A DNA stretch of 64,000 nt from Ashinkailepas kermadecensis (GCA_034440615.1 JAOTOM010005105.1:182501-246500); one strand, 5' to 3'. Positions 36,621 through 49,071 are shown, counted from the stretch's first letter. The notes: generated from the letters alone by a model not told the origin. Numbers and translations: made by a program.

Positions 36621-37857
36621 TCCAAGTGGTGGAACATATGCCCTCAGTGCAACATCCATTATCCGCCCTGGTTGTCATTGCATCGAAATGTGTCCCCGTA
36701 AAACAGGAAAGCATGTGAAAGGTTATTGTATGTCCATATTTACTACAATAATACCATTGTCCAATATTTTCTGTTTTTCCCGCTACAAGAGGGCAACGTG
36801 TAACGTACCTACGGCATTGTTCTATGGTGATTGTGAAATCGGGCTTTAGACGTTCATAGACAGTGATAAGGAGTGAAACTTGCTAATTTTGATGGAACTT
36901 TTGTCCCCAAAGCACCATTTTTGGCAATGGTAAATCTGAAAATCAGACCTTGAAAATCAAGTGGCTGAAATCCAAGGATTTTTTTTCGGAGGAGGCGGGG
37001 CTTCCCTTCTGTCCAAACTTACCGCGTCCCTGGCTTGTCCTACCCCCCCCCCCCAATTTCGAAACCATGTCTACACCCATGTCCCTGGCTGTGCTGTTCT
37101 GTTAGCCAGTGCTCTTTATTTTTATTCAATTATCTTCAATTAGTGACTGTATGTTATGGTATAACATAGGAAGGTATGCTTCATCAATCATGTCAGTTCC
37201 TGGTACCAAATAAAGTTCAATTCCATGCATATCCATTTGTGTACCTTATACTATGCATGTAATGGCCTTCATAGAACAGTCTGGCGAATGAAGACGATCA
37301 TCAATCGTGAAAAAAAATCAACGTCTAAAATCCTTCAACCTTTATTTTCGCCTCTGCCATTTGACGAAAAATTACATGTCATCAAGAAACAACCAAGGAG
37401 GCCAGCGCCGCTTTGGGAAGCCCCGGTGATTTCCGTAGTTTTTAAAACATGTCTTTATCTTTTGGCTTCGGAATAATATTGGCATTGATGTATGCATAGC
37501 GTTCCATAGCCTATCTTTCTTGAATGTACAAATGGAGTTAAAATGCAATGGAGCTGTTCAAAATGTTTGCCGACTTGATAGATGTCAGGAAAACTGTTTG
37601 CAAGAAGCTTACCTCGGTAACTTCGCTTTTAATGTAGGAATAAATTGCTTTGTCTCTCCCCCAATGTAATAGTAGTCATAAGCGCGACCGAAATGTCTGG
37701 AAAAAAAGTGGCAATAACATCCGAAAGTTATTTTGGGGAGGAACAAATAACCTCCGAAATTTTGGAACCGAGAATTAAGTGGCCGAAATCCGATGACTTG
37801 TTTGGTGGGAGCAGTGATGACTGCCTCATCCCATATCGGTACCTCGAACCGCCCCTG
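36621..37857. other. no gene recognised; fragments of shared repeats
   Basis: AAGTGGCTGAAATCCAAGGA (about 36959) and AAGTGGCCGAAATCCGATGA (about 37778) suggest two fragments of one old repeat. A C-run of 11 bases lies near 37053. Confidence 0.45.
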
Positions 37858-38335
37858 GTTGTGCACCATTCACATGCCGTGACAATTTATCTCCTTGTGT
37901 CGCCCCGTAGCAGACGACAACAGCTGCCACGTGGTCCCCTTGTGTCGCCTCGTAGCAGACGACAACAGCTGCCACGTGGTCCCCTTGTGTCGCCTCGTAA
38001 CAGACGACGTTGGCTGTCACGTGGTCTCCTTGTGTCGCCCCGTGACAGACGTCCGCGGCTGTCACGTGGTCTCCTTGTGTCGCCCCGTAGCAGACAACAG
38101 CCGTCACGTGGTCCCCTTGTGTCGCCTCGTAACAGACGACGTTGGCTGTCACGTGGTCTCCTTGTGTCGCTCCGTAACAGACGACGGCAGCTGTCACGTG
38201 GTCTCCTTGTGTCGCCTCGTAACAGACGCGTCGGCTGTCACGTGGTCTCCTTGTGTCGCTCCGTAACAGACGACGTTGGCTGTCACGTGGTCTCCTTGTG
38301 TCGCCTCGTAGCAGACGACGTCGGCTGTCACGTGG
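37858..38335. repeat. 45-bp minisatellite, about 10 copies, each with a CACGTG E-box
   Basis: The unit is of the type CTTGTGTCGCCTCGTAACAG followed by ACGACG-TGGCTGTCACGTGG. GTGGTC landmarks fall 45 bases apart (37931, 37976 and so on). Every full unit contains the palindromic E-box CACGTG. Confidence 0.95.
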
Positions 38336-38439
38336 TGGTTGCCTGTGTCGTCGGTAATTGTGCGTCGTTCGTGTCGCAGCGGGACGGTTACACTCGGAAG
38401 AGAGCTGTTATTACAGGCCGCTATTTCCTCCCGGCCCAT

Positions 38440-38630
38440 TGTTGCGTCCGGGCCTGCGCATGCGATCGTCCGCCGACGGGCCGGACGAGTTTTTATTTCC
38501 TGCTAAGGATATGGAATTAAACTAATGTCATTGCGGATAATGGTGGCGGCCCGGCTGTCGGCGACGCGGGGACAGTTTTTAGCTTAATGATAAGCCCGGA
38601 TAATGGTCAGAAGGCGGAGGAACTGGTCGG
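38440..38630. promoter_or_regulatory. candidate regulatory block
   Basis: Unique DNA alternating CpG-rich stretches with AT-rich cores (GGAATTAAACTAATGTCATT, TTTTAGCTTAATGATAAGC) and a GCGCATGCG-like NRF-1-type site near 38457. Two GGATAATGG motifs occur at 38537 and 38597. No ORF of note. Inferred enhancer or promoter. Confidence 0.3.
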
Positions 38631-39635
38631 TTTTTGTCGGCCGTTTTGCTGTGCTAGCGTAAGCAGCTCGAATGTTGTGCACGTATGTACGCTGTTTACA
38701 GCTGCAGAGGTTCGCTGTTTACAGCTGCAATTGGACTCCTGAGCGTTATGTGTGGCACTGAGGTACCGTGAACGGCTGGAAAGTTCGGCCGTGTACAGCC
38801 AGCTGGAATATGGTCTCTTTATGTTCGAATGACTAAAGAAGCAATGCGTTTTAGCTAGCCTTCGTTATATCTAGTGTGGTTGCAGGCATCACACTGCCAT
38901 GATGAAACTTGTGAAAATTCAAGTGCTCCGATAGGATTATTTTCAAGGTGGAACTAACTCGGCATTGACTGGACGCCTACCCACGTGCTAAGGGCTGGCG
39001 ACTATTATAAACTGGGTGCTAAATGAAGAAATACTATGCATGAATAGTAGAGAAATGCATCTGTGCCTTTGCATACTGTGGCCGCTCTATAACATCGCTG
39101 GTGAGCATGAGTATGACACGTTGGCTCATGTCAGACATTTAGTGGTCATGTGCACAACGCTTACGGGTCAGCGTACCCCGACTGCCTTCAATGTGCATAT
39201 GAATACAGCAATGACGTGATTTGTTAGCGCTAAATTATAAACGTACATATAAATATTCGTCGCCGTATTCGCTATGTAGTAGCAGATCCAGATGTTTATA
39301 GGACGGCTGCGCGAAAAAAGTCCCTGTTTTTACATAAATACTGCACCTTACTCTGATAAAAGTGAACTAGAATTGCTTTATGCGCATACTTCCATCAGCA
39401 GCAGGTGTGTCTCGAGGTCGCACGGTGTTATGTAGGTACTGATGATCGCATTGGAGATGTGTGGGCACGAATTCAGTGCTCCGTCTTCGTTTTCGCCTGG
39501 GGTCGTGACAGGTGATGCAAATCCAACACAAAAATGTATTTTCCAGGCCATTTATACCAGGTTCTAATTTTTTTATCACATAATTTGATAAAAATATATG
39601 GATGCACATCGTGGCTAAGGACTGGAATGATGCCA
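38631..39635. other. no gene recognised
   Basis: Unique DNA. TCGCTGTTTACAGCTGCA is duplicated at about 38688-38730. Confidence 0.5.
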
Positions 39636-39639
39636 GGAC

Positions 39640-40035
39640 GTAGATGCCGGCTTATCGATTATATTTGCCTGCAAATTGAAGCTACTCCCAGTGCCTCGAT
39701 AAAGCAAGCCTAACATCAAGTTCCTGCGGTGATCACGAGCGGCGAACGGTAAGCAACGAACGTCAAACAGCCGATATATGGACACAACGAACGAAGCTTC
39801 GTCTCGAACGTCACCTCCAGAAATATAGAACACAAAAGGCCCATGGGTTTCTTTATGAGAGGAGACAATGGCCAGGCAATTTGGGCAGTTTATCAGAGCC
39901 GTAATAACACAGGACAGAGACAAACTGAGCTGGTCCCATCGTCCGGGTCGCAGGCACAACCGGCACCAGTAATTGCTATTATTCGATTCAGCGATGGCCA
40001 CTATTCGGCCTAATTTAATGACAACTGTCGACAAG
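39640..40035. promoter_or_regulatory. candidate conserved non-coding block
   Basis: Unique sequence with clustered homeodomain- and HMG-type cores (CTTATCGATTATATTTG, GAGACAATGGCC, GTAATTGCTATTATTCGATT, CCTAATTTAATGAC) and no coding signal. Character resembles the blocks at 10430, 44490 and 59725. Inference only. Confidence 0.3.
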
Positions 40036-41315
40036 TATCATTACAGAGTGCGCTGTGCTTACTAAAATTGTATTCCATGTTGGAAGAAGACGCCTCTCTG
40101 AAATTTGGGACATTGAGGACTACAGTGGGGTGACTTTGAGCATAAAGTAATCCTATTGAGAAAGATGATCATAACTATATATTATCCTGCTTACCTGGTC
40201 TAAAACTAGTAAGACAGCCATAATTTACTAATTTACTACCAATAAGCTTAATGTACCACAAATGGTTTCGAAAATGAGTGCTTCCGCTATTTTACATATA
40301 CTCGGCTATGTAATCAAATCAAGAACAGTTGGATAGCAACAAGTAAAGTACAAAACAATTTGACACCATTTACTATATACCATTAGACGCCTACGCTACA
40401 TGATCGTTGTATGATAATGGTAGTCAATGCATCATGAGGTCGAAATGTCAAATTACATAACTACTATGAAATGTTGATGCATCTGCATACCTATGGTGTT
40501 CTTCTTCCATAGTTTTCCGGGAATTAGGGTCCACTCTGCGCCGCCATCATGTTTTTCGACAAGCATGCGTAGATGCGCACATTTATCAATGCGCAGTCTC
40601 AAGTTTTGCATTATTTTGTTTTAGTATTGTTTTGATTCCCTTCCAGGACAGACTGGATTTCCCCTTGTTGCCCGACTTCCCGTGCGTCTTGTCACTCACC
40701 TGATACACACGGCGAGGGTAGCCCAATCAATGGGTGAAATACCACCAGGAAAGCGGTCACTGCAACTTGACAAGTTATGCTACACAAAGGGAGGGAGAGG
40801 TGCCGATGTCGGAGGCCTAAGCATTGCAAACACAGAACGTTGGTATTGTATTGGCAGTGTAGCCACAATAGCTGGCGCTGCGGCAGCAGTGGCTGCAATA
40901 CTACATTCTCTTCCATAGTACGGAACCTTCAGAGCCAGTGAACAGCGGCCTGCTTGAGTAGTATGATGCGAGACCGTGCCCTGGGCGGGTGCAATCAAAA
41001 CAAATGGCCATGTCCGAAGAGGCCGATCTCGTGAAGCATATGGCATAGGACCATTGGCCCACGATAATCCTGCAGCATTGCAAAGCATTGCAAGCATTGC
41101 AATGCTTCGGCCAGCCTCTGCGTTTCATTTCCTACAGACGATGAACAGTCTGCCACCTCAGCCCTCCAGCAAACATCCATTCGCAGAACACGCACCTTAC
41201 TGAGTTCCCGCTGACGTATTGAGGAACATATTCTGGATGTCTTAACGAACGGTTTGTATAGTCGAGACAGCGTACCGGAGTGGCAGGTGCGCCCACCACC
41301 GCGGCTGATATCTAC
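40036..41315. other. no gene recognised
   Basis: Unique DNA; small GCATTGCAA repeats at about 41078-41105. Confidence 0.5.
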
Positions 41316-41625
41316 CGAGGTATGCCATCATCACGATGGGCTGACGTATGCCGAAGTATGCCATCATCACAATGGGCTGACGTATGCCGAGGTATGCTAT
41401 CATCACGATATGCTGACGTATATCGAGGTATGACAGCATCACGATGCGCTGGTATACCGAGGTACCGAGGTATGCCATGATCACGATGGGCTGACGTATA
41501 CCGAGGCATGCCATGATCACGATGGGCTGACGTATGCCGAGTTATGCCATCATTACGATGAGCTGACGCATACCGAAGTATGTCATCATTACGATAGTAT
41601 GCCGAGGTATGCCATCATACAGGAG
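41316..41625. repeat. 36-bp minisatellite, about 9 copies
   Basis: The unit runs GGTATGCCATCATCACGATG then GGCTGACGTATGCCGA. Each unit has a TGACGTA core like a CRE half-site. The array resumes for about 2.5 copies at 41698-41785. Confidence 0.93.
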
Positions 41626-41637
41626 CTCTGTCATCCG

Positions 41638-41685
41638 GAGCTTTTTGGCGATCTGAAAACTCAATGATTCTGCAAATTCAGTAAA
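41638..41685 (+). repeat. 48-bp module, copy 1 (array boundary)
   Basis: GAGCTTTTTGGCG...CAAATTCAGTAAA matches 42563-42610 at 46 of 48 positions by eye. Both copies sit immediately left of a tandem array. Confidence 0.9.
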
Positions 41686-41697
41686 AGAAGACAATGT

Positions 41698-41785
41698 GCA
41701 GGTGTGCCATCATCATGATGGGCTGACGTATGCCGAGGTATGCCATTGTCTCGATGGGCTGACGTATGCCGAGGTACGCCGGCTA
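41698..41785. repeat. 36-bp minisatellite, continuation
   Basis: Same unit as 41316-41625, after the 48-bp module. Confidence 0.85.
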
Positions 41786-42562
41786 CATCTAGCGTACAAG
41801 CTGAATTCAGGTACAAGGAGTAGCTGCAGCAGGTTCACTCCAGCTTTAAGCAACGGATACAAGAACCCAAGTCACCGAACAACACCATCAAATTGTCTGC
41901 TGCAGCAATCCAGTGATTGAGAACTGGGACGTCGCCAATCCTTCAGATCAAGAAGTTTCATTACAGTGACTTGAGGGACAGATGCAGATGGAAGCACTGG
42001 AGACAAAGCCCCCTTCCCCCATGGAAAGATGGCACCCCTCCAGCCGGGAAAGGCTCCCCTTTAGGAAGACACCTCGAGTACCCCCTCCCCCCCACCCCCC
42101 GAGTTCCCCTCCAATTCCCCCACCCCCCACCCCACCCCCACCCACCCCGCTGAACATATTTTCCAGCCATTGTCGCCACTCATAGGGGATAAGCCGCCAT
42201 CCCTTTCAGTGTGCTCGAGTGCACCCTTCCCCGCTCGACACATTTTTCCGCCGGTGGCCATCCTCCGAAGGAATGTGTCTTCTCCCCATCATAATTCCTG
42301 GAATCGCCTCCGACTGACTTCGGTGAAGGATAATGCCATAATTCCACAATGCCATATTCTTCTGTTGAATTCATAATACGTGTTGTTAAACCTTTCCAAG
42401 AGTCTAGACAATTTCCACCGTCCTCCATCTCTCCCTGCTGCTGTTACACCCGACTCGGAAATTATAAACTGTCCTTGTGGTTTTGTGACGCACAAGAAAG
42501 TCGCTCTGACCTCTGTAGTCTAGGCCCCCTAATAGATTTGAATACCATAAATGGGTTCTCAT
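41786..42562. other. no gene recognised; C-rich tract
   Basis: A strongly C-rich plus strand at about 42078-42152 (many CCCC and CCCACC runs) could form a G-quadruplex on the minus strand. The remainder is unique. Confidence 0.5.
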
Positions 42563-42610
42563 GAGCTTTTTGGCGCTATGAAAACTCAATGATTCTGCAA
42601 ATTCAGTAAA
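42563..42610 (+). repeat. 48-bp module, copy 2 (array boundary)
   Basis: Near-identical to 41638-41685 and immediately followed by the 39-bp array. Confidence 0.9.
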
Positions 42611-42616
42611 CAAAAA

Positions 42617-43320
42617 TTGTGTTACACCGATCCCCCTATCACACTTCGGTCCTCACGGTGTTACACCGATCCCCCATCACAGTTTTGTCCTCACGGCGTC
42701 ACATCGGTCCCCCGTCACAGTTCTGTCATCAAGGTGTTACACCGGTCCCCTCATCACAGTTCTGTCCTTATGGTGTTACACCGATCCCCTCATCACAGTT
42801 TTGTCCTCACGGCGTCACACCGGTCCCCCTATCACACCTATGTCCTCATGGTGCTACATCGGTCCTCCTATCACAGTTCTGTCCTAATGGTGCTACATCG
42901 GTCCTCCTATCACAGTTCTGTCCTAATGGTGTTACATCGGTCTCTCTACTATAATTCCGTCTTCACGGTGTTACATCGGTCCCCTATCACAGTTCTGTCC
43001 TAATGGTGTTACATCGGTCTCTCTACTATAATTCCGTCTTCACGGTGTTACATCGGTCCCCTATCACAGTTCTGTCCTCATGGTGTTACATCGGCCTCCC
43101 TATTACAATTCCGTCCTCACGGTGTTACATCGGTCCTCCTATCACAGTTCTGTACTCACGGTGTTACATCGGTTCCCCTATAACAGTTCTGTCCTCATGG
43201 TGTTACATTGGTCCCCCTATCACAATTCGTCCTCACGGTGTTACATCAGTCCTCCTATTCTGTGCTCACTGTGCTCTGTGCTCACGGTGTTACACCGGTC
43301 CCCCTATCACAGTTCTGTTC
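42617..43320. repeat. 39-bp minisatellite, about 18 copies
   Basis: The unit is GGTGTTACATCGGTCCCCCT then ATCACAGTTCTGTCCTCAC. Period is 38-40. A two-unit block with the variant TCTCTCTACTATAATTCCGT is duplicated at about 42928 and 43005. Confidence 0.95.
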
Positions 43321-44480
43321 TCGGCGAATGGGCTGCCATGGCGATGCTAAATCAAATTTCAATTTCTGTGTGCGACACATTAAAGGCGCCTCTGTGCCGC
43401 CGCGTTTGACAATGGCCTGCACTCTCTCAAAGTGGAAGTTGGGAAAGCCTTTCCTTTCTCCGTTTCCCCGTCCGACTGCAAGATCGCTTCCACCGAATGC
43501 TCGTTTAATATTTTATTTGAGAAATCAGGAATCGCTCCGCCTTGCCGAATCACAGTGGGCTATCAATTTGAAACTGGCAGTATCCACGGCAATAAAACCA
43601 GAGCCACGTCAAACCAAACAGATTGGATTGAGCTATTTGACTATATAATTCAATCTCCTATTTGGACGTACAGTCCAATTGGACTCCAGGTGAATCGAAG
43701 CGGTCCAATTTGGACCACAGTGAGAGGCTCTAAGCCGCCACCTGAGCGACTTCTGCGACAAAGGCATCTTAGCGAGCACCAAAAGTGGGCTCTCAAATTG
43801 CCGGCGGTGGCAAATCGGCGTGGAAACAGCGTTTCACGGTGCAAGTTTGCAGACAATGTCTCTGCTGTTCGGCCTCTGTTGCATGTTTGATGCGACCCAA
43901 ATAATCCGTCTGTGGGACGCTCTCGCGACGAGTCGGCACTTCGACAGCGGTCCATAAGCTGTGCTCGTTGGAAAACAAAATAATGACTCGTGTTGCGTCA
44001 ACTCTGTTCGCCCGATACGCCTTCAGCGGTTCGGCTTTCCCAGAGATGGTCTTTGCGTGTGAGCGCGAGGCAGATGACTGAGCCATTACCACGAGTCTGT
44101 TGACGCACGCCTCAATGCCGTGAATAATGGATCGCAAACGCAGACAAGAAAACAGCGCATTCAAAGTGGATTAGAAACCACCCATTCTCTGTAAATGTGA
44201 TAACAGTCGAGTAAGCTATGGCGAACAGCGGGCGCACGGGAGCGAGAGCCGCACAAAATGCTGAACAGACGCCAGGCCCACACTTTAACTCGTATTTTGT
44301 CATTAGCTTCATGGTAAAGATCAAACTACCGGCGAAGTTTGCTGTAATTCTCGGCCAGGGGAGTAGCATTACAAAATGAGCAATAAATCACCCGCATGCC
44401 GGGCAAACCAGCGTAAAGTCAATTCTTCATGCCGGCCGTCCCGAAAGACGGAGCACGTGCGCTTTATAAATCGCAGATGA
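43321..44480. other. no gene recognised; unique DNA
   Basis: Moderate GC with overlapping short ORFs on both strands and no domain that I know. Confidence 0.5.
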
Positions 44481-44489
44481 AGCGTCTGT

Positions 44490-44800
44490 AACGGCCTTTT
44501 GCCCGCCTCGGCCACCGCTAACTTTTCTTAACTGAATCCCCAGTGTTTTATCAGGAACCAATTACCATCTAACTTCTGCGCTTTAATCGTGTTTCATACG
44601 TCTGTCGCGAACGCAGCTCCATTAGTTCGCCTTTTATTCGATTACACTTTTATTACTCTCTAAGCTACAAAAATTACACGCGTCTATTAGATTTAATTAC
44701 ATGGGATCTAATCGAGAGAAAAGATCCCGGCTGTCCGAGAAAATGATTGTGCCTCAGAAGAGTTAATTTGTGCCGCGAGATGAATTGTACTGTGGGAAAT
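44490..44800. promoter_or_regulatory. candidate regulatory block, AT-rich
   Basis: Clustered TTTATTCGATTACAC, TTAGATTTAATTACATGG, GCTTTAATCGTG and GAGTTAATTTG cores (homeodomain type) in unique DNA next to GC-rich stretches. No ORF. Inference only. Confidence 0.3.
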
Positions 44801-46160
44801 TGCTTTAAAAGCTGGGCTGGCCGGGGCTGGGAGCCATCTTGTCTAGTTACGACCAGGGACGGCGAGGGTCGACGCTGAGACCACGGAGTGAGGAGTGCTC
44901 AAGATGGTGCTCCGGCTCTCGGGCCGGATGGTGGAGTATGTGAACATCATTGTTCCGGGAAGAGAAGGTGCGCATTGGGCCCAGCATCCCTGGAAAATAT
45001 AACACAAGAGTGTAGCTGAACTAGCTCGCATGGGAGGACGGTGAAAGCGAATGCCGCCGACAAAAGATGGCGTTTCCACCGTACAGGGTGGCATCACTTC
45101 AGAGTGGCTATGAATAGATTACGTCAATGCCTGGCACATAATCGTGATAACTGCACGCTTCACCTCCTTGGAAGGCCAATTGAAAATGGCAACTGTTTCA
45201 TCTGGTATGGTGGAGGGAACGTTGTGTGAGCGTGATGACAGACACACAGTCGGTCTTCGAAGCGGTCTCGTGTTGTTCTTTCACCTCTTTTATGCATTCT
45301 CCTCTGCAGTGATAGTCACGAGGTCCGCAGAAGCGCCGCAGTCTTAAATCTGGCAGCATAAGTAGCAGGGGCGTTCAGTGAACGTTTCAGGGTGCCCAAT
45401 GAATGCCACTTCCGGGCGGGACAATTGCGCCAAATTGACGCCGAAGTTCGCAGACGCGGTATTACAGAATGGGTTACCACTGATCGGAAAAATGATCGTA
45501 CAGAAGGATTTCATGCCACCTATGAGGTCACAGGTCACGCCAGTGTCGAAATGGTTCTCGTCATCTTTGAATACGTAAGTTCTAAGCTTAGGACGCTCGT
45601 CGTATAAGGTGACCTAGAATGGTTTAGAAGCAGTTGTGTTGCTGCTAGTCAGTGCAATGGGGTAGGAAGTAGTAGCAATAACTGCAGAACACCTAAGATC
45701 GGCATCGTTCCTCTCGATCGGTAATGACCTTGTTCGGCTCTTCAGTTCAGTTGCGTGGACCTTGCTACAAGTTCGAAACACATCGCACCAAAATAGTAAA
45801 CTTATATCTCTGAAGTAACTGGTAATCTATAATAGTCTCGCTAATAGTAATTGATATATATCTGGTTATATTTGACAGCTATTTTGAGCCAGGCCAAAAA
45901 CTTACAAATCTGACCTTTTTCCAAAAGAATACTCCCCTTCCACCCTGTAGCGGTTGGAGGTGCTGGTAGGCCCGGCTCTGTGCTAACCGATCATATAACC
46001 ACTTCCTTGTCATCTGCCGACACAGTAGATGGACATGGGTGCTAAAATACACACGCGGAACAGCTTACGTGGAGCTCTGTAGGCGACTTGTTCACCCTCC
46101 GTGGGCAACGCAGACGATTTAGCCACCGTCAGTATAGCGCCATTTGTGTCGCCGTTGTGA
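44801..46160. other. no gene recognised
   Basis: Unique sequence; short ORFs only. Confidence 0.5.
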
Positions 46161-46164
46161 GGGC

Positions 46165-46740
46165 TGATTTGCCGTGATGTGCCACTGTGCCGTGATGGCC
46201 ACTGTGCCGTGATTGCCACTTGCCTGCCACTGCCTGATTCCATTGCCGTGATGTGCCACTGTGCCGTGATGTGCCACTGTGCCGTGATGTGCCACTGTGC
46301 CGTGATGTGCACGTGCCGTGATGTGCCACTGCGCCGTGATTCCCTGTGCCGTGATGTGCCACTGCGCCGTGATGTGCCACTGCGCCGTGATGTGCCACTG
46401 CGCCGTGATGTGCCACTGCGCCGTGATGTGCCACTGCGCCGTGATGTGCCACTGCGCCGTGATGTGCCACTGTGCCGTGATGTGCCACTGCGCCGTGATG
46501 TGCCACTGCGCCGTGATGTGCCACTGCGCCGTGATGTGCCACTGCGCCGTGATGTGCCACTGCGCCGTGATGTGCCACTGCGCCGTGATGTGCCACTGTG
46601 CCGTGATGTGCCACTGCGCCGTGATGTGCCACTGCGCCGTGATGTGCCACTGTGCCGTGATGTGCCACTGCGCCGTGATGTGCCGCTGCGCCGTGATGTG
46701 CCACTGCGCCGTGATGTGCCACTGCGCCGTGATGTGCACT
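46165..46740. repeat. 18-bp minisatellite, about 31 copies
   Basis: Unit GTGATGTGCCACTGCGCC (or TGTGCC) in near-perfect register. The left end has shortened units. The 18-base period leaves several frames open (for example a MCHCAV repeat), which I do not regard as a gene. Confidence 0.96.
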
Positions 46741-46745
46741 CATGT

Positions 46746-46853
46746 TAGCCGGCGGCTGTTTGCCTGTGTGCCGCACGCCGGCTGTTTGGCGCGCGGGCGC
46801 CGTAGCCGGCGGCTGTTTGCCTGTGTGCCGCACGGCCGGCTGTTTGGCGCGGA
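46746..46853. repeat. 57-bp tandem duplication
   Basis: TAGCCGGCGGCTGTTTGCC starts at 46746 and 46803. The two GC-rich copies differ at a few bases. Confidence 0.88.
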
Positions 46854-46859
46854 GCACTG

Positions 46860-47299
46860 CTATCTCGTAAGCATCGGTCTCCGACTATCACTCATTGACA
46901 GCTTCTGGGGAAAAGGAGCCTCTGGGTAGCAAAAGCATGGGTTGAGATGCTGACATTAGCTTCGGAAACAGATAAGCGAGTGACTGAGAAATTAGATGAG
47001 AGTGAGTATGTGCACCGAATACAAATGGCAAAATTCAAAGTGCAAAATTCCACTCAAGGATGCAAGATGGAATTATGTAGCGGTAAAATATGCGGCAAAA
47101 AGCAGCCTCAGCTCGTCTGTGACATTCGTGTTATAATGGTGCAATGCATCACGATTCGATGTTTCGAGCAGTTCAAACGATCTGTATGTTTCCAGCTACT
47201 TATTAATTTCTGTGTTGGTTTATGCATATTGGTACTAAGTTTGTTATGCATACGTGCTATTTTCCTCTACCTTCATCGCATAAGATAAGGCAAATCAGC
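46860..47299. other. no gene recognised
   Basis: Unique sequence with one 113-codon open frame (46947-47288) of unknown nature. Confidence 0.45.
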
Positions 47300-48165
47300 T
47301 TTCAAGAAGAAAGCAGCACATTATTCAAATCATCAAGGCACAGTCAACATCTTGTGTATGGCTGTACTCCGATCTGCATGGAATCGACAAGGAGAGAGCA
47401 TAAGAATGAATAAGTATTGATATTCTTACTTTACATCACGACTCTTGTCTTGCGTCATAGTTTCAGCAAAACCTATATGGCATGATTTTCACCGCATAAT
47501 TGAAGCATTCATAAAATTGATTTGAAAATGAGCAAGCATTATTCAAAATATCGAGGCACAGTCAACATTACATGTACTGCTGTACGCCGAACTGCACGGA
47601 ATTGACAAGGGAAGAGCGTAAATAATTGATACACATTGCTATTCTTACTCAACATCACGACTAATTTATTTCGTTATAGTTTCAGCAGTATATGATCTCC
47701 ACCGCTTAATTGAGGCATCATAAAATTGATTTGAAAATGAACAAACGTTGTTCAAACTATCAAGGCACAGTCAACATTACATGCATGGCTGTACGCCGAT
47801 CTGCGTGGAATCGACAAGGGAAGAGCGCAATAATTGACAAATATTCCTATTCTTACTTTACATCACGACTAATTTCTTTCGTCATAGTTTCAGCAGTATA
47901 TAGCATGATCCCTACTGCTTAATTGAATAATTCATAAAATTAACTTGAAAAGGAGCAAACATTGCTTAAATTATCAAAGCGCAGTCAATATCATGTTTAT
48001 GACTTTACGCCGATCTACATGGAATCGAGAAGGAAATAGCGTAAGGATTGATAATTATTGCTATTTTTACTTTACATTACAACTATTTTCTTTTGTTATA
48101 GTCTCAGCAGTCTCCATGGTCCATGGCGTGGTCTCCACCGTTTAAATGAAGCATTCATGAAATTG
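47300..48165. repeat. satellite of about 212 bp, four copies
   Basis: The landmark GGCACAGTCAACAT recurs near 47341, 47559, 47768 and 47982 (spacing 209-218). CATCACGACTAATTTCTTTC and TTTCAGCAGTATAT-type segments recur in phase. Moderately diverged and AT-rich. Confidence 0.92.
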
Positions 48166-48953
48166 ATTGATTGATTTGAACAAACCTAGCTTTTGTCACT
48201 GTCTTTCTTCAGCAAACAGATATAGCAAGTCGACGAGTATGAGCGACCTAAAAGTTGGAGAGGAGGCAGTGACGTACCTAGGAGTTGCGCTATGGGGGGA
48301 AGTAGATTTGAAAGGAAGGGGGCCACCTACCCCCACGTTTTTAAAAAGCTCCCGGATTTCGACCACTATTTTTTCAAAGGGGCACACTCATTTTTTTAAA
48401 CTAAAATATTAACCAACTTAATTGCACTGTGCAGGGGTTCCAATTTACGACCATCTTTTCTGAGTCATTGAATTTCAACCTTAACTTTCCCATCCTATTT
48501 GAAGGTTTTTATTTTGGTATCCCTTTACAAGTCACCTCACACTGCTGAAATTACACCTGTACAAATCACTTGCAATGTAAAATTTTCCAATTGCAGGAAT
48601 TCTCGTTAATAACGCCCGGTCGACATGACGCCAGCGTTCGTGCAAATGCACGCCCGCCTTGCGCATTCGGCGCATTTGCTTCACTTCGTGCGATTCTCTG
48701 GTTTCTGCTAGTCCTCCTACGTCTTGCTAATTGCTACCACATGATAGTCTCGTGCCAAATTTGACGTATGGAATGCTTCATATAGGGGTTCGCTGGCAAA
48801 ATTCGATTAATTCAATTCGATGATCAGTTCTCTTCTTTCCACATTTTCTGATGGTTAAGAAATTCGGATACCCGCTGAGCTTTGATGCACCTCATCTATT
48901 TGGCTAAATATACGCCCAGATTGGCCACTGTCCCGAGGCCCTAGCTAGATTTT

Positions 48954-49071
48954 CATTTGTTTGGACCCGTTGCATTTGTTTGGACCCGTTGCATTGGTTT
49001 GGACCCGTTGCATTTGTTTGGACCCGTTGCATTTGTTTGGACCCGTTGCATTTGTTTGGACCCGTTGCATT
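48954..49071. repeat. 19-bp tandem repeat, six copies
   Basis: TTTGGACCCGTTGCATTTG recurs with GGACCC at 48963, 48982, 49001, 49020, 49039 and 49058, nearly perfect. Lies inside the 2-kb element. Confidence 0.95.

Noticed and set aside
37858..38335. CRISPR array
   Set aside because: Repeats are contiguous without unique spacers, and the setting is a eukaryotic genome; the same holds for the other arrays.
46119..46929. Cys/His repeat proteins over the 18-bp array
   Set aside because: These are consequences of an 18-base period; the MCHCAV pattern is not a zinc-finger arrangement.
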